Of a stretch of DNA of 64,000 nucleotides, positions 25,095-34,857 are shown piece after piece. Within the stretch, counting starts at the first letter, position 1, and each line of letters begins with the position of its first letter. Source of the DNA: Geodermatophilus pulveris. GTDB taxonomy: Bacteria; Actinomycetota; Actinomycetes; Mycobacteriales; Geodermatophilaceae. Location: positions 310,001-374,000 of the forward strand of contig NZ_FZOO01000004.1 in NCBI RefSeq assembly GCF_900188375.1, in the 5' to 3' direction. A program made the translations under genes and the position numbers. The notes under the pieces were generated by a model. The model did no database searches. It had not been told where the DNA came from and saw only the letters and a program-made list of their open reading frames with translations.

Positions 25095-25714
25095 CCGGCA
25101 GCAGCGTGCAGGGGAGCAGCGTGCAGGGGAGCAGCGTGCAGGGGAGCAGCGTGCAGGGGAGCAGCGTGCGGGGGAACGTCGCGCAGGTGAGCGTCTACCC
25201 GGTGAAGAGCCTCGCCGGCCGGACGGTGCCGGAGGCCCAGATCGGGCCGGCCGGCCTGGTCGGGGACCGCGCGTGGACCGTCGTCGACGCCACGACCGGC
25301 GAGCGGGTGACGGTCAAGGCCACCCCGCAGATGGCCGCCGTGGTGGCCACCGGGGACGACGAGGCCGACACGACCACCCTGACGCAGGTGCTGGGCCGCC
25401 CGGTGCGTCTCGAGCGCGCCGGGGCGCCGCAGGTGGACGCCGCCGCGGTGCACCTGGTCAGCCGGGCCGCCGTGGCCCGCGCCGCCGACGGCGACGTCCC
25501 CGAGGGGTGCTCGGCCGACGACCCGCGGGCCAACCTGCTGCTGGACCTGCCCGACGGCGAGGACGAGCGCGGCTGGGTGGGGCGCACCGTCCGCATCGGG
25601 GCGGTCGAGGTCGCCGTCACCCGCACCCCGAAGCACTGCCTCGGGGTGTACGCCGAGGTGCGCCGGCCCGGCACGGTGCGCGCCGGCGACCCCGTCGAGG
25701 TGCTGCCGGGCTGA
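25091..25714 (+). CDS. MOSC-domain protein
   Basis: The 207-residue reading frame begins with five SSVQG-type repeats. From about residue 30 it matches the MOSC beta-barrel family (VSVYPVKSLAG, LVGDRAWTVVD, ADDPRANLLLD, TPKHCLGVYAEV). Cys in KHCLGV is the conserved sulfur-carrier position. Such proteins act with molybdenum-cofactor or N-hydroxylated-base reduction. The GTG at 25091 overlaps the HNH stop, but each repeat offers a later in-frame GTG, and the start at 25166 best fits the family. Confidence 0.82.
   Translation: MTGSSVQGSSVQGSSVQGSSVQGSSVRGNVAQVSVYPVKSLAGRTVPEAQIGPAGLVGDRAWTVVDATTGERVTVKATPQMAAVVATGDDEADTTTLTQVLGRPVRLERAGAPQVDAAAVHLVSRAAVARAADGDVPEGCSADDPRANLLLDLPDGEDERGWVGRTVRIGAVEVAVTRTPKHCLGVYAEVRRPGTVRAGDPVEVLPG
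25100..25174 (+). repeat. Five tandem 15-bp units carrying RBS and GTG
   Basis: Four exact copies of AGCAGCGTGCAGGGG are followed by one copy with a single A-to-G change. Each unit has an in-frame GTG (25106, 25121, 25136, 25151, 25166), and from the second unit on it is preceded by AGGGGAG 4 nt upstream. The units are read as SSVQG if translated from 25091. Confidence 0.9.
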
Positions 25715-25750
25715 GCCGGGCGGCGTCCCGGGGGAGCACGGGGCGCGCAC

Positions 25751-25756
25751 TAGGCT
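25751..25756 (+). promoter_or_regulatory. Possible -10 element of thrS
   Basis: TAGGCT lies 36 nt upstream of the thrS GTG, which has an AGGAG Shine-Dalgarno. This gives a short leader. No T-box structure was seen. Confidence 0.4.
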
Positions 25757-25792
25757 CGGACGTGCCCCACCGCCGACCCGCAGGAGCTCCCC

Positions 25793-27880
25793 GTGCCAGC
25801 CGCGCCTCCCCCCGCCGCCGCCGCCCCGATCCGGGTGCCGGCCGGGACGACGGCGCAGGACGCGCTCAAGGCGGCCGGCACCCCGCTCAAGGGGCCCGAC
25901 GGCGCCGTCGTGGTCCGCGACCTCGCCACCGGGGACCTGCGCGACCTCTCCTGGGCCCCCGCCGCCGACGCCGACGTCGAGCCGGTGCCCGCCGCCAGCC
26001 CCGAGGGCCGCGCGGTGATCCGGCACTCGGCCGCGCACGTGCTGGCCCAGGCCGTGCAGGACCTCTTCCCGGGCACCCGGCTGGGCATCGGCCCGCCGGT
26101 GGAGAACGGCTTCTACTACGACTTCGACCCCGAGCGGCCGTTCACCCCGGAGGACCTGCAGGCCCTCGAGAAGCGGATGACCGAGATCGTCCGCGCCGGG
26201 CAGCGCTTCTCCCGCCGCGAGGTCAGCGACGACGACGCGCGGGCGGAGCTCGCGCACGAGCCGTACAAGCTGGAGCTGATCGGCCTCAAGGGCGGCGCCG
26301 GACAGGAGGGGGCCGTCGAGGACACCGAGGGCGCCTCCGTGGAGGTCGGCGGCGCGCAGCTGACCATGTACGACAACCTCGACGCGCGCACCGGCGAGCG
26401 GGTCTGGACCGACCTGTGCCGCGGCCCGCACCTGCCGCGGACGTCGGGCATCCCGGCGTTCTCCCTCACCCGGTCGGCAGCCGCCTACTGGCGCGGCAGC
26501 GAGCAGAACCCGCAGCTGCAGCGCGTCTACGGCACCGCGTGGGAGAGCCGGGAGGCGCACAAGGCCCACCTGGAGCAGGTGGCCGAGGCCGAGCGGCGCG
26601 ACCACCGGCGCCTCGGCGCGGAGCTCGACCTGTTCAGCTTCCCCGACGAGATCGGCTCGGGCCTGGCCGTCTTCCACCCCCGCGGCGGCGTCGTCCGCCG
26701 GGAGATGGAGGACTGGAGCCGGCGGCGGCACGAGGAGGCCGGCTACTCCTTCGTCAACACCCCGCACATCACCAAGGCCCAGCTGTTCCAGACCTCGGGG
26801 CACCTGCAGTGGTACGCCGACGGCATGTTCCCGCCGATGCACCTCGACGAGGAGCGCGACGCCGACGGCACCGTGCGGCGGGCCGGCCAGGACTACTACC
26901 TCAAGCCGATGAACTGCCCGATGCACAACCTGGTGTTCCGCTCGCGCGGGCGGTCCTACCGCGAGCTGCCGCTGCGGCTGTTCGAGTTCGGCTCGGTGTA
27001 CCGGTACGAGAAGTCCGGTGTCGTGCACGGCCTGACCCGGGTGCGCGGCATGACCCAGGACGACGCGCACATCTACTGCACCCCCGACCAGATGGCCGGC
27101 GAGCTGCGCGGCCTGCTGGACTTCGTGCTCGGCCTGCTCGCCGACTACGGGTTGAGCGACTTCTACCTGGAGCTGTCCACCCGGGACCCGCAGAAGTCCG
27201 TCGGCAGTGACGACAGCTGGGAGGTCGCCACCGAGGCGCTGCGGAAGGCGGCGGTGGACTCCGGCCTGGAGCTCGTCCCCGACCCCGGCGGCGCGGCGTT
27301 CTACGGCCCGAAGATCTCCGTGCAGGCCCGCGACGCCATCGGCCGCACCTGGCAGATGTCCACCATCCAGGTCGACTTCAACCTGCCCGAGCGCTTCGCG
27401 CTGGAGTACACCGCCGCGGACGGCTCGCGACAGCGCCCGGTCATGCTGCACCGCGCCCTGTTCGGCTCGATCGAGCGGTTCTTCGGCGTCCTCACCGAGC
27501 ACTACGCCGGCGCGTTCCCCGCCTGGCTGGCGCCGGTGCAGGTGGTCGGCATCCCGGTCACCGACGAGCAGGTGCCCCACCTGGCCGACGTCGCCCTGCA
27601 GCTCCGGGCGCGGGGCATCCGGGTCGAGGTCGACGACTCCGACGACCGGATGCAGAAGAAGATCCGCACCGCCAGCAAGCAGAAGGTGCCGTTCGTGCTC
27701 ATCGCCGGGGCCACCGACGCCGAGGCCGGGGCGGTGTCCTTCCGCTTCCGCGACGGCAGCCAGCACAACGGCGTCCCGGTGGCGCAGGCGGTGGCCGCGA
27801 TCGCCGCGTGGGTGGCCGGACGGGCGAACGCCGACCCGACCGCGGAGGCCGTGGTCCCGGGCGCCGGGGCGGCCGGATGA
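25793..27880 (+). CDS. thrS: Threonyl-tRNA synthetase
   Basis: The 695-residue protein has an N-terminal TGS-like domain (about 12-75), an editing domain with [10 protein letters not shown] and the catalytic class II core from about 285. Class II motif 2 ([16 protein letters not shown]), zinc ligands in MNCPMH and [14 protein letters not shown], and motif 3 ([15 protein letters not shown]) are visible. The anticodon-binding domain covers the last 110 residues. It is first of a run of overlapping genes leading into phosphatidylinositol mannoside synthesis, as in mycobacteria. Confidence 0.97.
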   Translation: MPAAPPPAAAAPIRVPAGTTAQDALKAAGTPLKGPDGAVVVRDLATGDLRDLSWAPAADADVEPVPAASPEGRAVIRHSAAHVLAQAVQDLFPGTRLGIGPPVENGFYYDFDPERPFTPEDLQALEKRMTEIVRAGQRFSRREVSDDDARAELAHEPYKLELIGLKGGAGQEGAVEDTEGASVEVGGAQLTMYDNLDARTGERVWTDLCRGPHLPRTSGIPAFSLTRSAAAYWRGSEQNPQLQRVYGTAWESREAHKAHLEQVAEAERRDHRRLGAELDLFSFPDEIGSGLAVFHPRGGVVRREMEDWSRRRHEEAGYSFVNTPHITKAQLFQTSGHLQWYADGMFPPMHLDEERDADGTVRRAGQDYYLKPMNCPMHNLVFRSRGRSYRELPLRLFEFGSVYRYEKSGVVHGLTRVRGMTQDDAHIYCTPDQMAGELRGLLDFVLGLLADYGLSDFYLELSTRDPQKSVGSDDSWEVATEALRKAAVDSGLELVPDPGGAAFYGPKISVQARDAIGRTWQMSTIQVDFNLPERFALEYTAADGSRQRPVMLHRALFGSIERFFGVLTEHYAGAFPAWLAPVQVVGIPVTDEQVPHLADVALQLRARGIRVEVDDSDDRMQKKIRTASKQKVPFVLIAGATDAEAGAVSFRFRDGSQHNGVPVAQAVAAIAAWVAGRANADPTAEAVVPGAGAAG

Positions 27881-28455
27881 GCACCGACTCGGACGAGGCC
27901 TTCCGGGTCGCGGTCTCCAGCGACGACGGCGGGCCGGCGACGGTCTTCGAGCACCTGTGGACCCCGTACCGGATGGCCTACATCCGCGGCGAGGGCAAGC
28001 CCACCGGCGACCACGACTGCCCGTTCTGCCTGATCCCGCGGATGGACGACGAGGAGGGCCTGGTCGTCGCCCGCGGCGAGCACGTCTTCGCCGTCCTCAA
28101 CCTGTACCCCTACAACGCCGGGCACCTGATGCTGGTCCCGTACCGGCACGTGCCCGACTACACCGACCTCACCACGGCCGAGGTCGCCGAGCTGGGGGAG
28201 TACACCCAGACGGCGATGCGGGTGGTGCGCGCGGTGTCCGGGGCGCACGGGTTCAACATCGGCATGAACCAGGGGTCGGTCGCCGGCGCCGGCATCGCCG
28301 ACCACCTCCACCAGCACGCGGTGCCGCGGTGGGGCGGGGACACCAACTTCATGCCGGTCATCGGGCTGACCCGCGTGCTGCCGCAGGTGCTGCGCGAGAC
28401 GCGGGCACTGCTCGCCGAGCACTGGCCGGACGGCCGGCCGGCCCCGGGGGCCTGA
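27877..28455 (+). CDS. HIT-family hydrolase/AP4A phosphorylase-like
   Basis: The 192-residue protein has the histidine triad in [13 protein letters not shown] and a four-residue CPFC motif near residue 50, as in the mycobacterial Rv2613c group characterised as Ap4A phosphorylase. It begins with an ATGA overlap on the thrS stop. Its place between thrS and pgsA is conserved in actinobacteria. Confidence 0.92.
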   Translation: MSTDSDEAFRVAVSSDDGGPATVFEHLWTPYRMAYIRGEGKPTGDHDCPFCLIPRMDDEEGLVVARGEHVFAVLNLYPYNAGHLMLVPYRHVPDYTDLTTAEVAELGEYTQTAMRVVRAVSGAHGFNIGMNQGSVAGAGIADHLHQHAVPRWGGDTNFMPVIGLTRVLPQVLRETRALLAEHWPDGRPAPGA

Positions 28456-28456
28456 G

Positions 28457-29110
28457 GTGCTGGGCGCCAACGCCCGGGCGGCGGTGGGCCGGTTCTGGGC
28501 CCCGGTGGTGGCCCGGCTGGCCCGGGCGGGGGTCACCCCCGACGCGGTCACCCTGGTCGGCACGCTGGGCGCGATCGGCGGCGCGGTCGGGCTGATCGCC
28601 ACCGGGCAGCTGTTCTGGGGCGCGTTCACCGTCACCGTCTTCGTGCTGCTCGACATGCTCGACGGCGCCCTGGCCCGCGCCCGCGGCGGCGGCTCGGTCT
28701 TCGGCGCGGTGCTGGACTCCACCGGCGACCGGGCGGCGGACGCGGCCATCTTCGGCGCGCTGGTCTGGTGGTTCTCCGGCGCCGGGGACGACCGGCTGGT
28801 CGTGCTGCTGGCGCTGCTGTGCCTGGTGCTCGGCGTGCTCACCTCCTACGTCAAGGCCCGCGCGGAGGGCATGGGGCTGACCTGCGACGTCGGCATCGTG
28901 GAGCGCACCGAGCGGCTGATCCTCGTGCTGGTCGGCACGGGGTTCCTCGGCCTGGGCATCCCCTACGCCCTGCACGTGGCGCTGTGGCTGCTCACCGCGG
29001 GCAGCGCGGTCACCGTCGCCCAGCGGTTCGCCGAGGTCCACCGGCAGGCCCGCGGCCGGGCCCTCCCCACCCCGCCGTCCCCGCCGCCCAGTCAGGGCCT
29101 CGTGCCGTGA
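28457..29110 (+). CDS. pgsA: Phosphatidylinositol phosphate synthase (CDP-alcohol phosphatidyltransferase)
   Basis: The 217-residue membrane protein carries the CDP-alcohol phosphotransferase motif DMLDGALARARGGG followed by FGAVLDSTGD, with all the metal-binding aspartates. About six membrane segments are predicted. In actinobacteria the enzyme at this locus joins CDP-diacylglycerol to inositol-1-phosphate. That product feeds the two PIM genes downstream. The GTG starts directly after the HIT stop. Confidence 0.92.
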   Translation: MLGANARAAVGRFWAPVVARLARAGVTPDAVTLVGTLGAIGGAVGLIATGQLFWGAFTVTVFVLLDMLDGALARARGGGSVFGAVLDSTGDRAADAAIFGALVWWFSGAGDDRLVVLLALLCLVLGVLTSYVKARAEGMGLTCDVGIVERTERLILVLVGTGFLGLGIPYALHVALWLLTAGSAVTVAQRFAEVHRQARGRALPTPPSPPPSQGLVP

Positions 29111-29134
29111 GCCTGCTGCGATGAGCGGTGTGCC

Positions 29135-30139
29135 GTGACCGACGGCCCCGCGGCAGCGGCCGGGACAGCGGCCTCGCGGGCGCCCGGGCCGCCGCCCTCC
29201 GGGACGACGGGGCTGCGCGCCCGCACCACGGCCCGGCTGACCGATCTCGGCTACGCCGCCGGGTGGGCCGCCGTCCAGGCCCTGCCCGAGCCGGTGGCCC
29301 GGGGCGCGTCCGACGCGGCCGGCCGGTGGGTCGCCGCGCGCGGGGGCCGGGGCGTCCGGCAGTTGCGCGCCAACCTCCGCGTCGCCACCGGGGGCCGGCT
29401 GGAGGACTCCGCGCTCGAGGAGCTCACCGTGCGCGGCATGCGCTCCTACGCCCGCTACTGGCAAGAGGCCTTCCGGCTGCCGCGGCTGGGCGTGCAGCGG
29501 GTCCTCGCCGGCACCGAGCTCATCGGGCGGGAGCACCTGGAGGCGGCCCGGGACCGCGGTCGCGGGCTGGTCGTCGCCCTGCCGCACAGCGGCAACTGGG
29601 ACGCCGCGGGCGTCTGGCTGGTCGACTGGCTCGACGGCCCGTTCATGACCGTCGTCGAGCGGCTCGAGCCGGAGTCGCTGTACCGGCGGTTCGTCGCCTA
29701 CCGCGAGACGCTCGGCATGCGGGTCGTCCCGCTCACCGGCGGGCCGCGCCCCGGCGCCGCGGTGCTGCGCGAGTGGCTGGACGCCGGCGGCACGGCCTGC
29801 CTGCTGGTCGACCGCGACCTGGGCGGCGGCGGGGTCCCGGTGGACCTCTTCGGCCGCCGCACCACCATGCCCGGCGGGCCGGCGGTGCTGGCCGCGCAGA
29901 CCGGCGCCGCCCTGCACCCGGCGGTGTCGCACTTCACCGCGACCGGCTGGCGGCACGTCGTGCACCCCGAGGTGCCCGTCGACGGGCAGGGCCGGCTGCG
30001 CGACCGGGTGGCCGGCGCCATGCAGGGCGTGGCCGACGCGTTCACCCGCGGCATCGCCGAGCACCCCGAGGACTGGCACGTGCTCGGCCGCGTCTGGGAC
30101 GGCGTGCCGCCCGACCCGCCGGGGGAGGGGCGGCGCTGA
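29135..30139 (+). CDS. patA: Phosphatidylinositol mannoside acyltransferase (PatA-like)
   Basis: The 334-residue protein is an LPLAT/HtrB-type acyltransferase. It has the HX4D motif in LPHSGNWDAAG and a later CLLVDRDLGGGGVPVDLFG substrate segment. In mycobacteria the enzyme at this position acylates the 6-mannose of PIM on the inner leaflet. The N-terminal 25 residues are Pro/Ala-rich. The stop overlaps the pimA start (TGATG). Confidence 0.88.
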   Translation: MTDGPAAAAGTAASRAPGPPPSGTTGLRARTTARLTDLGYAAGWAAVQALPEPVARGASDAAGRWVAARGGRGVRQLRANLRVATGGRLEDSALEELTVRGMRSYARYWQEAFRLPRLGVQRVLAGTELIGREHLEAARDRGRGLVVALPHSGNWDAAGVWLVDWLDGPFMTVVERLEPESLYRRFVAYRETLGMRVVPLTGGPRPGAAVLREWLDAGGTACLLVDRDLGGGGVPVDLFGRRTTMPGGPAVLAAQTGAALHPAVSHFTATGWRHVVHPEVPVDGQGRLRDRVAGAMQGVADAFTRGIAEHPEDWHVLGRVWDGVPPDPPGEGRR

Positions 30140-31359
30140 TGCGCATCGGGCTGGTCTGCCCCTACCACTGGGACGTCCCCGGCGGGGTCGCCTACCACGT
30201 GCGCGACCTGGCCGAGACGCTGCGCGGGATGGCGCACCACGTGGAGGTGCTGGCCCCGGCGGAGCAGGAGGACGCGCTCACCGACCCGTGGATCACCTAC
30301 GCCGGCCGCACGGTGCCCGTCCCCTACAACGGCTCGATGGCCAGCGTGCAGCTCGGCCCGGTCACCGCCGCGCGGGTGCGCCGCTGGCTGCGCGAGGGGC
30401 ACTTCGACGTCGTCCACGTGCACGAGCCCTCGTCGCCGTCGATCTCGCTGCTCGTCTGCATGATCGCCACCGGCCCGATCGTGGCCACCTTCCACGCCGC
30501 CACCGTCCGGTCCCGGGCCCTGGCCGCGCTGGGGCCGGTGGTCCGCCCGTGGCTGGAGAAGATCTCCGGGCGCATCGCGGTGTCGGACTCCGCCCGCCGG
30601 GTGCAGGTCGAGCACCTGGGCGGCGACGCGGTGATCATCCCCAACGGCGTGCACGTCGGCGCCTTCGCCGACGGTCCCTCGCTGCCCGGCCGCACCCGCG
30701 GCGTCGACGGGCCCACCATCGGCTTCCTGGGCCGCTACGACGAGCCGCGCAAGGGGCTGCCGGTGCTGCTGGAGGCGATGCGCACCGTCGTCCGCCACCA
30801 CCCCGGCGCCCAGCTGCTCATCGCCGGCCGCGGTGACCCCGACGCCGTCCGCGAGCTGCTCGGCGGGGACCTCGTCGCGCACGTGTCGCTGCTCGGCGAG
30901 CTCGCCGAGGCGGAGAAGGCCGCGTTCCTGCGGTCGGTGGACGTGTACTGCGCGCCGAACCTGCTGGGGGAGAGCTTCGGGATCGTGCTCATCGAGGCGC
31001 TGGCGGCCGGGGCGCCGATCGTCGCCAGCGACCTGGACTCCTTCGCCGCGGTGCTGCAGGACGGCGCCGCGGGGGTGCTGGTGCGCCGCGGCGACCCCCG
31101 CGACCTGGCCCGCGCCCTGTCCGACCTGCTGGCCGACCCGCAGCGCCGCGCGTGGCTGTCGGGGAACGGCCGCCGGGTGGCCGCGGACTACGACTGGTCG
31201 GTGGTCGCCCGCCGGGTGCTCGCCGTCTACGAGACCGTGGTGCTGCCCGGCGGCGGGGAGGTCACCGCCTCCGACGACGACGCCGACCTGCCCGGCCTCA
31301 CCCCCGTCCCGGGCGAGGTCCCGGCGCGGTCGGCGCTGCGGCGGTGGGTGCAGCGCTAG
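30139..31359 (+). CDS. pimA: Phosphatidylinositol alpha-mannosyltransferase
   Basis: The 406-residue GT4 (GT-B) glycosyltransferase has CPYHWDVPGGVAYHVRDLA near the N terminus and FDVVHVHEPSSPSISLL. The GDP-mannose-binding segment is TIGFLGRYDEPRKGLPVLL, and the EX7E motif is ESFGIVLIE. It transfers mannose to the 2-position of phosphatidylinositol. The C-terminal 40 residues are acidic and not part of the fold. Its TAG stop is part of the next gene's -10 hexamer. Confidence 0.95.
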   Translation: MRIGLVCPYHWDVPGGVAYHVRDLAETLRGMAHHVEVLAPAEQEDALTDPWITYAGRTVPVPYNGSMASVQLGPVTAARVRRWLREGHFDVVHVHEPSSPSISLLVCMIATGPIVATFHAATVRSRALAALGPVVRPWLEKISGRIAVSDSARRVQVEHLGGDAVIIPNGVHVGAFADGPSLPGRTRGVDGPTIGFLGRYDEPRKGLPVLLEAMRTVVRHHPGAQLLIAGRGDPDAVRELLGGDLVAHVSLLGELAEAEKAAFLRSVDVYCAPNLLGESFGIVLIEALAAGAPIVASDLDSFAAVLQDGAAGVLVRRGDPRDLARALSDLLADPQRRAWLSGNGRRVAADYDWSVVARRVLAVYETVVLPGGGEVTASDDDADLPGLTPVPGEVPARSALRRWVQR

Positions 31360-31362
31360 CCT
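31357..31362 (+). promoter_or_regulatory. -10 element of the LemA-like gene (predicted leaderless)
   Basis: TAGCCT begins with the pimA stop codon and ends 8 nt before the GTG of the LemA-like gene. No Shine-Dalgarno intervenes. Confidence 0.45.
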
Positions 31363-31370
31363 GACCCGTC

Positions 31371-31922
31371 GTGACTCCCGACGTCTGGCTGCTGCTCACC
31401 GCCGCGGTCGTCGTCGCCCTGCTGGCCGCCTGGGTGACCTGGACGCTGACCCGGCTGGGCCGCCTGGAGGCGCGGGTCGACCGGGCGTGGGCGGTGCTGG
31501 ACGCCCAGCTGCGCCGGCGGGCCGCCCTGGCCGAGGCGCTGTGCCGCGACCACGCCGCCGCCGTGGGGGAGGAGCGGGCCGCCCGGCTGGCGGCCTGCGT
31601 CCGGGAGGTCCGGTCCCCGCGCTCGGGTGACCGCGAGCTGGCCGAGAACGCCCTCGGCCGCGAGCTGCGCGAGCTCCCCGGCGACCGGCCCGGCCTGCCC
31701 GCCGCGCTGCGGGCGGACCTCGCGGACGCGGCGACGCGGGTCGGCCTGGCCCGCCGCTTCTACAACGACGCCGTCCGCGACACCGTGGCCCTGCGCACCC
31801 GGCGGCTGCCGGGGCTGCTCCGGCTGCACGCGGCCCGGCCGCTGCCCCGCTTCTTCGACATCGAGGACGACCTGCGCGAGGTCACCGGCAGCGGCGCCGG
31901 GGGCGGCCGCGGACGGTCGTAG
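31371..31922 (+). CDS. LemA-like membrane-anchored protein
   Basis: The 183-residue protein has one N-terminal membrane segment (about 6-26). A helical region of LemA character follows: [40 protein letters not shown], and [11 protein letters not shown] at the end. LemA proteins have no settled enzymatic role. It follows pimA with a predicted promoter of its own. Its TAG stop overlaps the -10-like hexamer before pdxS. Confidence 0.78.
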   Translation: MTPDVWLLLTAAVVVALLAAWVTWTLTRLGRLEARVDRAWAVLDAQLRRRAALAEALCRDHAAAVGEERAARLAACVREVRSPRSGDRELAENALGRELRELPGDRPGLPAALRADLADAATRVGLARRFYNDAVRDTVALRTRRLPGLLRLHAARPLPRFFDIEDDLREVTGSGAGGGRGRS

Positions 31923-31925
31923 CAT
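31920..31925 (+). promoter_or_regulatory. Possible -10 element of pdxS
   Basis: TAGCAT begins with the stop codon of the LemA-like gene and lies 43 nt upstream of the pdxS GTG. That would leave a leader of about 35 nt. Confidence 0.4.
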
Positions 31926-31968
31926 CGCAGGCGTCCCCACCCCGACGTCCGAGACCGAGGCAGCCCCC

Positions 31969-32886
31969 GTGGCAGAGCACAGCACGACCGACCCGACCAC
32001 CGCCGGGACCACCGGGACGGAGGCCGTCAAGCGCGGCATGGCCGAGCAGCTCAAGGGCGGCGTCATCATGGACGTCGTCACCCCGGAGCAGGCGCGGATC
32101 GCCGAGGACGCCGGCGCGGTCGCCGTCATGGCGCTGGAGCGGGTGCCCGCCGACATCCGAGCCCAGGGCGGAATCGCGCGGATGAGCGACCCCGACATGG
32201 TGCAGGGCATCATCGACGCGGTCTCCATCCCGGTCATGGCCAAGGCCCGCATCGGGCACTTCGTCGAGGCCCGCGTGCTGCAGAGCCTCGGGGTGGACTA
32301 CATCGACGAGTCCGAGGTGCTCACCCCGGCCGACGAGGCCCACCACATCGCCAAGGCCGAGTTCACCGTGCCGTTCGTCTGCGGCGCCACCGACCTGGGC
32401 GAGGCGCTGCGGCGGATCGCCGAGGGAGCGGCGATGATCCGCTCCAAGGGCGAGGCGGGCACCGGCAACGTCGTCGAGGCGGTCCGGCACATGCGGGCGA
32501 TCCGCGCCGGCATCCGCTCGCTGGGCACCCTGGACGAGACCGAGCTGTTCGTCGCGGCCAAGGAGCTGCGCGCCCCCCACGCGCTGGTCGCCGAGGTCGC
32601 CCGGCTGGGCAAGCTGCCGGTCGTGCTGTTCACCGCCGGCGGCATCGCCACCCCCGCGGACGCGGCGATGATGATGCAGCTCGGCGCCGAGGGCGTCTTC
32701 GTCGGCTCGGGCATCTTCAAGTCCGGCGACCCCGTCCAGCGGGCCGCGGCCATCGTGCAGGCCACGACCTTCCACGACGACCCGGACGTGATCGCCAAGG
32801 TGTCCCGCGGGCTCGGCGAGCCGATGGTCGGCATCAACGTCGCCACCCTGCCGGAGAGCGAGCGGTACGCCACCCGCGGCTGGTGA
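31969..32886 (+). CDS. pdxS: Pyridoxal 5'-phosphate synthase subunit PdxS
   Basis: The 305-residue TIM-barrel protein is highly conserved: [43 protein letters not shown], the lysines of [13 protein letters not shown] and [12 protein letters not shown]. With PdxT it makes PLP from ribose-5-phosphate, glyceraldehyde-3-phosphate and glutamine-derived ammonia. An N-terminal stretch of about 20 Thr-rich residues precedes the core. Its partner pdxT lies one gene further on. Confidence 0.97.
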   Translation: MAEHSTTDPTTAGTTGTEAVKRGMAEQLKGGVIMDVVTPEQARIAEDAGAVAVMALERVPADIRAQGGIARMSDPDMVQGIIDAVSIPVMAKARIGHFVEARVLQSLGVDYIDESEVLTPADEAHHIAKAEFTVPFVCGATDLGEALRRIAEGAAMIRSKGEAGTGNVVEAVRHMRAIRAGIRSLGTLDETELFVAAKELRAPHALVAEVARLGKLPVVLFTAGGIATPADAAMMMQLGAEGVFVGSGIFKSGDPVQRAAAIVQATTFHDDPDVIAKVSRGLGEPMVGINVATLPESERYATRGW

Positions 32887-32941
32887 GTCCGTGACCGGGC
32901 TCGCGAGGTCACGCAGAGGCGCAGCACGGCCCGGCGTGTGA

Positions 32942-32963
32942 CCGACGAGCGCCAGCGAGGAGG
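32942..32963 (+). repeat. Leader repeat, copy 1 (contains RBS)
   Basis: A 22-nt sequence with core CGAGCGCCAGCGAGGAGG ends 4 nt before the GTG at 32968. It is identical to 34832-34853, which sits the same 4 nt before the yebC GTG. It supplies the GAGGAGG Shine-Dalgarno. Confidence 0.85.
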
Positions 32964-32967
32964 GCGC

Positions 32968-34086
32968 GTGACGGCGCAGCGCGAGGACGCCCAGCTCGCC
33001 GCCGCCGCCGTCCGGACCCCCGATCCCGGGTCCGGACGGCGGATCGGCGGTCTCGACGTCGCCCGCGGCATCGCCGTCCTCGGCATGTTCGCCGCCCACC
33101 TGGGCGACACCGGGCGGCTCGGCTGGGCGCCGGACTCCTGGCGGGCGCTGGCGGACGGCCGCCCGTCGATCCTGTTCGCCACGCTGGCCGGCGTCTCGAT
33201 CGCGCTGCTGTCCGGGGGGCGCACGCCCGTGCCCGATGCCGGCCTGTCCGCCGCCCGCACGCGGATCCTGGTCCGGGCGGCGTGGGTCTTCGCGATCGGC
33301 GGCGTCCTGGAGCTGCTGGACACCTTCATCGCGATCATCCTCGGCGTGTACGCGGTGCTGTTCGTGCTCGCGCTGCCGTTCCTGCGCTGGACGCCGCGCC
33401 AGCTGCTGGCCGCGGCGGTCCTCGTCGCGCTCGCCGGCCCGCCGCTCACCCTGTGGGTCGGCCGGTACGCCACCGCCCGCGACGAGGACGGCAACGCGTT
33501 CGCCTTCCTGCTGTTCACCGGCTACTACCCGGCGGCGGTGTGGCTGGCGTTCGTGCTGGCCGGTCTGGCGGTGGGCCGGCTGGACCTGCGGTCGGCCCGG
33601 GTGCGCGCCGGCCTGGTCGGCGGGGGCGCGGCCGCCGCGGTGGTCGGCTACCTGGGCGGGTGGCTGAGCACCCGGCAGCTCGCGCCCGGCCAGGAGCTCG
33701 CCGGCATCGAGACCGGGTTCGACACGGCCGGTCCCTGGCAGCCGGCCTGGTTCGCCGGCGCCGAGCCGCACAGCTCGACGACCTCCGAGGTGCTCGGCTC
33801 CGGCGGCGTCGCGGTCGCCGTCATCGGCCTGTGCCTGGTCGCCGCGGACCTGGCGCCCCGGCTGCTGTACCCGCTGGCGTCGGTGGGCGCGCTGGCCCTG
33901 TCGGTGTACAGCGCGCAGATCGTCGCCATCCAGGTGCTGGAGGTCGACTCCGCCGACGACTGGGGGCGCTGGGTCCGGTTCACCCTCGCCGCCCTGCTGC
34001 TGGCCACGGTGTGGCGGCTGGTGCTGGGGCGCGGCCCGCTGGAGCGGCTGCTGACCTGGAGCTCGCGGCGCGCGGCGGGGCCCTGA
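32968..34086 (+). CDS. DUF418/heparan-acetyltransferase-like membrane protein
   Basis: The 372-residue protein has about ten hydrophobic segments. It opens with [21 protein letters not shown], the family signature whose conserved His/Asp region resembles acyl-transferring membrane proteins (DUF1624/DUF418 group). Function is unknown; transfer of an acyl group to an envelope sugar is one possibility. The GTG at 32968 is chosen because of the shared leader repeat; an in-frame GTG at 32938 would add 10 residues. It separates pdxS from pdxT. Confidence 0.78.
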   Translation: MTAQREDAQLAAAAVRTPDPGSGRRIGGLDVARGIAVLGMFAAHLGDTGRLGWAPDSWRALADGRPSILFATLAGVSIALLSGGRTPVPDAGLSAARTRILVRAAWVFAIGGVLELLDTFIAIILGVYAVLFVLALPFLRWTPRQLLAAAVLVALAGPPLTLWVGRYATARDEDGNAFAFLLFTGYYPAAVWLAFVLAGLAVGRLDLRSARVRAGLVGGGAAAAVVGYLGGWLSTRQLAPGQELAGIETGFDTAGPWQPAWFAGAEPHSSTTSEVLGSGGVAVAVIGLCLVAADLAPRLLYPLASVGALALSVYSAQIVAIQVLEVDSADDWGRWVRFTLAALLLATVWRLVLGRGPLERLLTWSSRRAAGP

Positions 34087-34097
34087 GCAGCGGCACG

Positions 34098-34103
34098 TAG
34101 CCT
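34098..34103 (+). promoter_or_regulatory. -10 element of pdxT (predicted leaderless)
   Basis: TAGCCT ends 8 nt before the pdxT GTG, with no Shine-Dalgarno between. Confidence 0.45.
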
Positions 34104-34111
34104 GGTCCCCC

Positions 34112-34857
34112 GTGTCCCGGACCCCCGTGATCGGCGTGCTGGCCCTGCAGGGCGACGTCCGCGAGCACCTGGCGACGCTGTCCGCGCTGGGCGCCGAGGC
34201 AGTGCTGGTCCGCCGCCCGGAGGAGCTGGCCGCCGTCGACGCGCTCGTCGTCCCCGGCGGGGAGTCGACCACCATGGCGAAGCTGGCCGCCCGGTCCGGC
34301 CTGCTGCAGCCGCTGCGGGACGCGGTCGCCGGGGGGCTGCCGGTCTACGGGTCCTGCGCCGGGATGATCCTGCTGGCCGACCGGCTGCTGGACGCCCCCG
34401 CCGACCAGGTGACCGTCGGCGGGCTGGACGTGACGGTGCGGCGCAACGCCTTCGGCCGGCAGGTGGACTCCTTCGAGTCCCAGGTCGAGATCGACGGCGT
34501 GCCCGGCGGTCCGGTGCACGCGGTCTTCATCCGGGCGCCGTGGGTGGAGCAGGCGGGTGAGGGGGTGGAGGTCCTCGGCCGGGTCGTCGGCGGAGCGGCC
34601 GACGGTAGGATCGTCGCGGTCCGCCAGGGCAGCCTGGTGGCCACCAGCTTCCACCCCGAACTGACCGGGGACCGCCGGGTGCACGCGCTGTTCGTCGACA
34701 CCGTCCGCCGTCACCTGGCCGAGCAGGCCGGCAGCGCCCCGGAGGGGGCCGCCGGGGACGAGAGGGGACCACGCGCCGTGGACGAGCGTGCGAGTTCACC
34801 AGTGGACACAGCCGGCCGGCCGCGAACGCGTCCGACGAGCGCCAGCGAGGAGGACTT

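Noticed and set aside
25100..25174. A CRISPR-like or phage repeat array
   Set aside because: The units are directly abutting 15-mers without spacers and lie in a coding frame.
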